Source of the DNA: Campanula takesimana
Taxonomy: Eukaryota; Streptophyta; Magnoliopsida; Asterales; Campanulaceae
Assembly: GCA_026119855.1 (NCBI GenBank)
Contig: JAOWBW010000428.1
Coordinates: 186,001-250,000, forward strand
DNA: 64,000 nucleotides
Direction: 5' to 3'
The position numbers and the translations under genes were made by a program. Under the pieces are notes generated by a model, which was not told the DNA's origin, did no database searches, and saw only the letters and a program-made list of their open reading frames with translations. Numbering within the stretch: the stretch's first letter is position 1; each line of letters starts with the position of its first letter. This document shows positions 56,745 to 64,000 of the stretch, piece after piece.

Positions 56745-58287
56745 ATGGCTCCCCGAAAATCGAAAGCAAAGGTAGTTGAGGTCCATGAACCGGTCGTTGA
56801 GGTTCCATTCGAAGAAACCAAACCGCCGACGATATGGTAAGAACTTCTGATCCTCAAAACTCAGTTTATCATTAAACGCCATTGTTGTTATTCGAGTTCT
56901 TGAAACTCCTTTTTCGATTTCTCTCTTTTCTGTTAATCATTTTGAAATCGTTTGGTGCTTTGGGTTCGTCTCTCTCTGATCTACTCCTTTATGTACTTTA
57001 TTTTATGATCAATGCTCTTTTTAATCGCTTTCTGCAGATTTTTTGGTCCGAAAATTTCCTGAGCAGACGAACAGTTATTCTTGATTTCTGGGCTTACTTT
57101 GTTGTTGTTGACTTCATACTTGCTTGGTTGTTTTCGTCTCAGTTATGCGGTCATTTTGACATGCTTTTTGTTCATTTTTGGTCAATCTTTGACTTTTAGT
57201 GTTCATGGTGTTCTTCATGTCCATGAACAGTCATTTCGTGTTCTTCAGTTCTTATTCTTTAAATATGCTTTGATCGCTTAATTGTTCTTTAAGTGTTCTA
57301 TGATCTTTGCGCATGCATCCTTGTATATTTGTCTAAACTATTTCTTGTCTTGCGCAGAATTCTTTCTACTTTCTACAAGGATGGGAATTAGATATCGCTG
57401 CGCTACAAAAAGACACAGTGGGACGCAAAATCATCAATCTAATGGACGTTTCTGGAATTCTTCCTCTCTTCACATTGGATCAGGACTTCTATGTCCCTTC
57501 ATTGGTGGATGAATTTTTCGAGAGCGCAGAGCGTGTAACCATGACGCACAAGCACACCAGGGAAAAGATCGATGTGATCCGCTCCATTGTTCAGAACTAC
57601 TCAGTGCGCATTATTCCTGCGTCACTGAAGAAGCTGTGCGGTTTCAACGTAGATAATGCGCAGGAAGTTATTCTGAAGCTAAAAGAACAAACTAGCGCAG
57701 AAACTGGTTGGGGAACCCACTCTTGTGAAGAAGTGGAGTGTCCATGATCGCAAGGAGTTTGGTGAGGTGATGTATCACCTGTGCACATCATTGGCGATTC
57801 TGTGAACTGTAAGAATGGCAATAAGGGCAAGTTCATTTCCAAGCAGTGGGCTTACTGCGCTGCCGTCTACAACGGCGATGCCTTAGATTGGTCTTCAGTT
57901 CTATTTGATGAACTTTGGGACGCTTCTGAAAGCTACGACAAGCGCATGGACAAAAAGGTAGCCAAATACAGAACTCACTGTAGGCTCCCTTTCCAAGTAT
58001 CTGATGAATATCTCTGAGCTGCGCACCTTCGTACAGAAGCGCCCCGACCTGAAGGTCCCTTACTCCAAAACATATTCTCTTTCTCATCTATATTCACTGC
58101 GCAGTGAAATTGGCCGCAGTGAGTATCGCAAGATCTGGAGCAAGGATGAGAGCCCCAACAAGGAGGCATGGGTGATAGTGATGGTGATGATGATTCTTGA
58201 TGCCCCTCAAACCCATCGAAGAAAAGCTGCTGCGCAGCCCTCTAAGGCCACTGCGCCTGACGTGCCTGAAACGGCAGCTGCGCAAGC
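56745..58287 (+). pseudogene. Post-pol extra ORF of element 1 (two exons, cut by gap)
   Basis: Exon 1 from ATG 56745 (MAPRKSKAK...) ends at donor GTAAGA (56837). The intron runs to acceptor GCAG at 57357; exon 2 reads from 57358 (NSFYFLQGWE...). The joined phase is off by one, so an indel lies in exon 1. Exon 2 aligns with the extra ORF of element 2 (shared CKNGN...YC.A.Y.G..L.W). It breaks frame near 57745 and 58017 and ends in an Ala/Pro-rich tail at the gap. No signal peptide or transmembrane segment, so not an obvious envelope protein. It weakly resembles the 'putative plant transposon protein' families. Function unknown. Confidence 0.6.
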
Positions 58288-58387
58288 NNNNNNNNNNNNN
58301 NNNNNNNNNNNNNNNNNNNNNNNNNNNNNNNNNNNNNNNNNNNNNNNNNNNNNNNNNNNNNNNNNNNNNNNNNNNNNNNNNNNNNNN
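58288..58387. other. Assembly gap (100 N)
   Basis: Exactly 100 unknown bases, the usual placeholder for a gap of unknown size. Different elements lie on its two sides in opposite orientation. Confidence 0.98.
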
Positions 58388-61300
58388 GTGAATCCAGAAC
58401 AAACTGAATCTTTACTGGATCAGTTTCAAAAAGGGAGGAGGGGAAGGATGACAGAAAATGAAGTGTAGGGAAGAGAAGGGGAAATGGAAAGAAGTTGGGT
58501 ATTGGAGAGAGGAATGGAAGTATAAGGAGAGAACTGCCATCTATAAAGATATGGAAATACAATGCAGTTTATCCTAAAGAAAAATTGAGAGCAGGGAGAA
58601 AAGATGACCTCAACTGCCAGGTCCTCAATGATTTGATCAAGAGTTGAAGCAATGAGTAGATCTGAAGCAGCCTGAGACTCATCGCTAAAAAATTGCGAAA
58701 GGATTTGGAGGACCAGACTTGAGTCGTTGCTCTTCATGCTTCTGGCGGCTCTGAGGATGGCTCCATGGTGGTTGTCTTTGGAAGAAGTAGCTCTAAACCT
58801 ATTTAGGTAAGCCGCGATGTCCTGTGCACACTTCCTTTTCATAGCAAGCGGTTGGGAGACTAACTGCGACAGATAATTCAGGCAAAACCGAAGGGGCAGA
58901 GACATGTATCACTTGCGGTTGAACCGACGGATTGAGCCGATGGACCGAAGGGCAGTGCAGGGGATCCAAAAGGTGAAGGAGTGTGCTCTGGTGAGTCAAA
59001 GTTAGCTTCGTTTCAGTGAAGGAGGAGCGGTTTCAACCAACATAGGGTCTATACCGACCTTTCTCAGTTCAGCTCTTTCTCTTAATTCCTTTGCAAATGA
59101 GCCTTCAAGAGGTGAGTGATTCTTCTTGTCATGAGCCTCAGTGAAGTCCACTGCACCAGGTGGCCTTGATTGCCAGTGCTCCACAAAATCATATTTCTTT
59201 ATTAATCTTCTCTTCTTCTTCAGCGGTTGAACCTCAAGATTGTCATCATCTTGCTCAGGTTCATCTTGAACTGCCTCAGACATATTAGTCTGCTCAGGCA
59301 CATCTACATCCACAATAACCTCAGCCACAAACTGTTCCGCAGTTTGATCAGGCTGAACCGCGGCCTCAGACATGTCAGTCTGCTCAGGCTCGGTTTGAGT
59401 AGAAGGTTTGAGGTTGGGAAGGGTAGAAAAGATTAGCTGTAATTGTTCTTCAGTGAATTGAACAGATGGCAGTTTTGGAGAAGATAGAGAAGGAGAGGAA
59501 GGTTTGGTTCAGAAGCAGTAGCTTTACGTTTTCGCATGGATTCACATCTTGTGCAAAATTTATGGATTTTCAACATTTGGCTTTATTGGGGAAAGGGTTT
59601 TATCTGGGGTTTAGAAGCAGTAGCTTTACGTTTTCGCATGAGATTCACATATTGTGCAAAATTTATGGATTTTTCAACATTTGGCTATATTGGGGAAAGG
59701 GGTTTTATCTGGGTTTAGAAGCAGTAGGTGGAGATGTTAGTGAAGGAATTGGTTTAGATAAAGGTGGAAGAGGTTCAGAAGAGGGATGGATAGATAAGGA
59801 AGGATTTTGGTAAGGATGGTTTTGGAGGAAGATTGGATGAGGGTTTGGAAGGTCAGTAATTTTGGCTTTCTTCTTTCTGGAGCCGCGGTTTCCCTGGGTT
59901 GAGCCGCAGGGATTGCAGGCTCCCCCTCAACTGCAGACTCCCTCTCAACTGGAGCCTCAGTTCCATCCAGGCTAACTCCTAGCCTATTTCAAGTGGCAGT
60001 TTGAGCTGCTTCTCTAGCTCTTGTAGCGGCAGCTTGATCTGCTATGGCACCGGCATAATGTTTGCCTGACTTATTGAGCCGAGCCTCAGGATAAGGTCCT
60101 CTCTGCTCTTCAGGCAGAGGATCAGCATTCCATACCGCTTGTGCAAACCGCCATCCAAATCCGGTTCTGAAAGCATCAAGTTTGAAGCACCAAACAAGGT
60201 CTTCTCATTCGGCTGCACCCACTCAGCTTCGTTTGCCATAGAAGCTTTAAAGATAACAGAATCTTGATGCAGGAACTTTGTCAAAAGACTGCAGTGGGTT
60301 CTGATCTTCGTTTTTCCAGCGGCTTTGGCAGATGTATGGCGGCTGAGGGCATTGATCATTTCTTGCATTATGATTCTTGGCCAGTGCAGCTTCTTCCCTT
60401 TGTAGATAGCCACACAGTAGTTGTACTGCTCAGTAGTGAAGTTGTTGTGATTGCCATTCTTGCACATCACTCCAGTATCTACTAAATCACACAATATTGC
60501 CATAACTTCTCCAAACTCCTTCTTGGGGGTGGTCTTAGTGTTGAAGACAGAGACCCCTAAGAGCTCCTCAGTAGTTCGGCTGACTAACTCTGGTTTGATG
60601 GAAAGAATTCCAGAATTTTCTAAACCAGCCAGGATAGCAACTTTTGAAGCAGATAGAACCATATCTTTTGTCCTGACAGTGGACTTGATGGCATTTTCAT
60701 TCTTAACTCCCCAGACTCTAAATCTCTGATTTCTTCACCTCTTCCATTCAACAGAGGGACCATAGAGACAATCCCATTGTCAAAGAATTCTGCACAAATT
60801 TCCTTATCAAACTTTGGTTCATCTAATTGGAACAGGGGCAGCAGTTTCGATGACTCAAGCAGAGCTATCAGTTTCCTTCCAACTGAATCAGCTTCAAATT
60901 CGGCTTTAATGATTTGAGATCCAGGTACAAAGTTGGATTCATCCTAAAATAATAAAAGTTAGTAAGAGATTAGTGCAAGTAGTTTGATAAACCAAGCATA
61001 CAAACCGCTACAAGGAATTCTAACAATGAAAGAGGCGGTTAAAGCAAAACAGGGGTAAAATGGTAAACACCCAAAACTAGACATGAAAAAGGATTTGAAA
61101 AAGGATTTGAATGCATGAAGAACATGATGAACAGGGGATAAACATGCAAAACAAAAACTTAACCAAACATGAAAGAAGTATACCAAAAGATTTGAAAAGA
61201 GCAGATACTAACAAAGTTCTAAAAGAACAAGTTCAAATAACAAACCCGAACATAGTATCAAAAGAAATACGAAAGAACACCCGAAAACCCAAAAATCAAA

Positions 61301-61554
61301 ATTGCTCAAAAATTGAACAACAAACAAGAAATAAACATCAAAACCAGCATATATGAACATATGTAAGCATAAACAACCAAAAATTGAACAAAAAAGCAAG
61401 GAAAAACATTAGAAGACGAACAAGCTTTTACGAACAACAATGGCGGAAAAGGATGAAATGCTAGAGTGGAGGGTTCAAGAAATCATACCATATCGCCTTT
61501 GGATGTTTTAGATGTAGATGGAGCAGAAGGGTCGGATGATTTCTTAGGTGCCAT
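58388..61554 (-). pseudogene. Post-pol extra ORF of element 2, two exons, nuclear-type basic cluster
   Basis: Exon 1: ATG at 61554-61552, 22 codons (MAPKKSSDPS...), ending GATATG at 61489. Intron 61488-60944 (GTATGA...TTTTAG), phase 0. Exon 2 starts at 60943 (DESNFVPGS...). It has a globular domain to about 60050 that matches element 1, an Ala-rich stretch, a 103-bp tandem repeat, and an acidic region with EQTNMSEA and EPEQDDDN. A basic run LKKKRRLIKK (near 59215) looks like a nuclear-localisation signal. A C-terminal block (58905-58600: AYLNRFRATSSKDNHH) resembles a helical domain. At least three frame breaks. Function unknown. Confidence 0.6.
59511..59716 (-). repeat. 103-bp tandem repeat inside the extra ORF
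   Basis: Units 59511-59612 and 59613-59716 start AGAAGCAGTAGCTTTACG. They differ mainly in the length of A, T and G runs and by a few substitutions. Each unit encodes a MRKRKATAS-like stretch on the minus strand. Confidence 0.85.
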
Positions 61555-61599
61555 TTAAATTTTGAAAAGAGTATGAGAAATTTGGAACAAGAAAACAGA

Positions 61600-62128
61600 G
61601 GTTGCAGAAGAGAGAGATGAATGATGAAGAAGGTAAAGAGGTAAAAAGAAATAAACTTTGTCTTTTATACTCAAATAACTGTTCCTCGGGTAATGGAACG
61701 ACGAGAACGGCGCACGATGGTCTCCAGTTGGCGTCCCACGTCACATAGAATTTAATGCGGCAGAGAAAATTGCAAAAAGGTCCTAATGAATGACGTGACA
61801 TAAAGTAGGGACTAAAATGCAATTTCATACCTGAGCAGTTTGATTGAGCAAACCGACTTACCTTACGTCTTCAGCGGTTTTCATGAAACTGATGTCTCTC
61901 TAATCTGATGGCGGTTTATATGTTTAAACCGAATGACTTTGCTTTCTTGTGTTTTGAAAGAACCGATTTCATTTATTTTGACTCGTCAGTTTGATGGAGT
62001 ATCTTGTACCGAACCATTTATTGATGCGGTTTCAATGATGACAGAACCGCACACTAGATGACTTTTCTAAGCATAGCCAAAACACTTAAACAAAAGATAT
62101 TAGAAATAATATATATAGATATGATATC
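61600..62128 (-). other. Spacer between pol and extra ORF of element 2
   Basis: No gene. Holds GCGGTT/AACCGC at 61874, 61911, 62026 and 62045. Confidence 0.5.
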
Positions 62129-63262
62129 TTAAGTTAGTTCTAACATACCCATTTCTCCTCGTAAGTGATAGAACCTGGAATTTTCAAGCGGTTTGGTGAG
62201 GATATCAGCAATTTGATCATCTGTTCCCACTTTTGCTAGAAAAATGTTTTTCTTTTCAACATGGTCTTTGAGGAAATGATATCTTATGTCGATGTGCTTG
62301 GTTTTTGAGTGCTGAACTGGATTGTTGGAGATGGATATTGCAGCAGTGCTATCACAGTAGATAGGGCAGTTTTGTTCAAATATCCCGTAGTCCTCCAACT
62401 GTTGTTTCATCCAGAGAATTTGAGAGCAACAACTTCCAGCCGCTATATATTCAGCTTCAGCGGTTGAGACTGAAACAGACGCTTGTTTCTTGCTGGACCA
62501 TGACACAAGCCACGTTCCAAGGAACTGACAAGTACCACTTGTGCTCTTTCTGCTTATCTTACATGCTGCAAAGTCAGCATCTGAATAACCTAATAGATCA
62601 AATGAAGATTCTTTGGAGTACCAAAGTCCAAGGTTAACAGATCCACATAAATATCTAATAATATGTTTAACAGCAATAAGATGAGATTCTCTAGGATCAG
62701 CTTGAAATCTAGCACAAACACAAACACTAAACATGATATCTGGCCTACTAGCAGTTAAGTAAAGGAGAGAGCCAATCATACCTCGATAGAGAGTTTGATC
62801 AACTTTCTTACCATGTTCATCTCGATCCAAACTGCAGGCCTTAGGCATTGGGGTATCAACTGGTTTAGCGGTTTCAAGCCCGAACTTCTTTATCAAATCT
62901 TTAGTGTATTTGGCTTGGTTGATAAAGATCCCATCATGGCATTGCTTGACTTGGAGTCCAAGAAAGAATGTCAACTCTCCCATCATACTCATTTCAAATT
63001 TACTCTTCATTAGCTTCTCAAACTTAACACACATAGTTTCATTAGTAGAACCGAAAATAATATCATCAACATATATTTGAACTAATAATGAATGACTTTT
63101 GTGTTTAGCTATAAATAGAGTTGTATCAATTTTACCTCGAGAGAAGCCTTGTTCAATAAGAAATTTAGATAGAGTGTCATACCATGCTCTTGGAGCTTGT
63201 TTGAGTCCATACAGTGCTTTCTTGAGTTTGAAGACATGATTTGGAAATTTGTTGTGTTTCAA
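62129..63262 (-). CDS. pol: SIRE-like RT C-terminus and RNase H
   Basis: A 377-codon open frame covers YGLKQAPRAWYD, the catalytic YVDD (QIYVDDIIFGS), the DTPMP connection and MIGSLLYLTASRPD. The RNase H part follows with GYSDADFAACK, STSGTCQF, EAEYIAAGSC and KHIDIRYHF, ending with the pol terminus ADILTKPLENSRF...GMLELT. It is not interrupted, unlike the same region of element 1. The ATG at 63262 is an internal Met after a frame break; pol continues upstream to the window edge. Confidence 0.88.
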   Translation of the reverse strand: MKHNKFPNHVFKLKKALYGLKQAPRAWYDTLSKFLIEQGFSRGKIDTTLFIAKHKSHSLLVQIYVDDIIFGSTNETMCVKFEKLMKSKFEMSMMGELTFFLGLQVKQCHDGIFINQAKYTKDLIKKFGLETAKPVDTPMPKACSLDRDEHGKKVDQTLYRGMIGSLLYLTASRPDIMFSVCVCARFQADPRESHLIAVKHIIRYLCGSVNLGLWYSKESSFDLLGYSDADFAACKISRKSTSGTCQFLGTWLVSWSSKKQASVSVSTAEAEYIAAGSCCSQILWMKQQLEDYGIFEQNCPIYCDSTAAISISNNPVQHSKTKHIDIRYHFLKDHVEKKNIFLAKVGTDDQIADILTKPLENSRFYHLRGEMGMLELT

Positions 63263-64000
63263 ATCTTTCCTGGCGGTTGGCTACATAACTTCTTCTTGTA
63301 GTTCACCATTCAGAAATGCACTCTTCACATCCATTTGATATAACTTGAATTTCTTGAAGGAGGCATAGGCCAGGAACAATCTTATGGCTTCGAGTCTGGC
63401 TACAGGGGCAAAGGTTTCATCATAGTCAATCCCTTCTTCTTGCCTATAACCTTAAGCAACCAACCTAGCTTTGTTTCTAGTTATAGCACCACTTCATCCA
63501 TCTTGTTTCTATATACCCATTTTGTTCCAATTACAGTGTGATCTCTGGGCCTTGGAACTAGAGTCCAAACTTTGCATCTTTCAAACTAATTAAATTCTTC
63601 TTGCATTGCAATTACCCAACTTGGATCACTTAGAGCTTCATCTACCTTCTTCGGTTCCATCTGAGATAACAGAGCAGTTGAGAACAAACTGTGATCATCT
63701 CTGTGAGTCAAACTCCCTCTGGTTTAGACACCAGTACTGATAGGACCAATAACGTTGGCAGTTGGATGGTCTCTATGCTCATTAATTTCAGGAGGGAGGT
63801 TGTCTTGAACCACTATTTCTTGAAGATTTTCCATAGGAGGATCATCTTGATAATCATTGAAATATTCATTGAAGGTGATGATTGGAACTAGATGGACGGT
63901 TTGAATGGGATCAGAGGATAGTGTTCAACAGTTACACCATCAGCGTTTGAGTAGGTGCGGCTGAAGAACTGGATGTAGCGGTTTCAGTAGGATGGTTATC
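63263..64000 (-). pseudogene. pol: SIRE-like RT N-terminus and linker, frame-broken
   Basis: Pieces of RT (WVYRNKMDE, ARLVA.GYRQEEGIDYDETFAPVARLEA, QMDVKSAFLNGELQEEV) are spread over shifting frames. Breaks cluster between 63270 and 63295 and again near 63455 and 63590. Upstream sequence near 63700-64000 is the Pro/Asn/Glu-rich linker between integrase and RT. Confidence 0.75.

Larger units (their letters stand above)
48911..58284 (+). repeat. Dispersed TGCGCA hexamer, 40 copies
   Basis: Counted by eye: nine in the LTR (48911, 48925, 48940, 48955, 49187, 49254, 49932, 49946, 50033), eight in gag, eight in pol including the linker, and fifteen from 55887 to 58279. About 1.5 would be expected at this base composition. 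Present in both coding and non-coding parts. Confidence 0.9.
48708..58287 (+). mobile_element. SIRE/Maximus-like Ty1/copia element 1, cut by assembly gap
   Basis: 5' LTR 48708-50135, tRNA-Met-type primer site, long gag (760 codons), copia-order pol ending at 55799, then a 2.5-kb region with an intron-bearing extra ORF. A long LTR, large Gag and post-pol ORF mark the SIRE/Maximus lineage. The element runs into the 100-N gap; its 3' LTR is not seen. Many one-base frameshifts interrupt pol. TGCGCA is repeated 40 times along it. Confidence 0.88.
58388..64000 (-). mobile_element. SIRE/Maximus-like Ty1/copia element 2, partial
   Basis: Reading leftward: RT-RNase H (64000-62129), spacer, then an intron-bearing extra ORF (61554 to about 58400). 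The protein is clearly related to element 1, but the DNA is diverged and has GCGGTT/AACCGC enrichment instead of TGCGCA. Both ends lie outside the window or in the gap; no LTR seen. Confidence 0.85.

Noticed and set aside
56419..56857. Ser/Phe-rich open frames before the extra ORF
   Set aside because: Product of a CT-rich leader; no start context or homology.

Overview
This is nuclear DNA of a flowering plant, probably a eudicot; the species cannot be told from the sequence. I find no ordinary host gene, rRNA or tRNA. The window is almost entirely transposable elements: Ty3/gypsy and Ty1/copia LTR retrotransposons, two Helitron-type ends, Mutator-like TIR elements, and about 18 Stowaway-type MITEs (ends like CTCCCTCCGTCCC, TA target duplications). 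One 100-N assembly gap lies at 58,288-58,387.

Layout. 1-3,010: spacer with nested MITEs and a probable LTR fragment. 3,011-24,506: a complete minus-strand Ty3/gypsy element of the Tat/Retand type, with 658-bp LTRs and a TGATC target duplication. Pol and gag occupy 16,858-23,784. Two genes run antisense to pol (about 4,009-4,380 and 5,361-8,167), and a 178-bp tandem repeat lies in the 3' region. A 7.8-kb copia element (8,939-16,750, AAACT duplication) is inserted in it, and that copia carries a 1,149-bp solo LTR (14,408-15,556, CCACC duplication): three levels of nesting. 24,507-31,140: a MITE-dense stretch. 31,183-41,675: a copia remnant, then a non-autonomous copia interrupted by a non-coding gypsy-type element with 2.1-2.2-kb LTRs (33,052-40,125). 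41,972-46,150: two related Helitron-like copies in tandem, one holding a Mutator-like insert, with later MITEs. 46,515-47,636: a 1.1-kb TIR element.

48,708-64,000: two SIRE/Maximus-like copia elements meeting tail to tail at the assembly gap. The plus-strand element has its 5' LTR, a 760-codon gag, a frameshifted pol and a post-pol extra ORF. The minus-strand element shows the end of pol and a homologous extra ORF. The extra ORF is split by an intron of about 520-545 bp in both copies, and in the second copy it carries a clear nuclear-localisation-type basic cluster.

The most unusual signal cuts across families. Each LTR element carries its own short CpG-containing motif, repeated far more often than chance. 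TGCGCA occurs 40 times in the first SIRE-like element (five times in the preceding 48.7 kb). GCGGTT/AACCGC occurs 17 times in 5.6 kb of the second. GCACGGTCGTGC-type palindromes occur six times in the copia leader. GGCCACGCGGCC, CGTGCAG and GCGGTCGCC clusters occur in three others. The closest known analogy is the family-specific motifs bound by VANC anti-silencing proteins of Arabidopsis VANDAL elements; the link here is inference.
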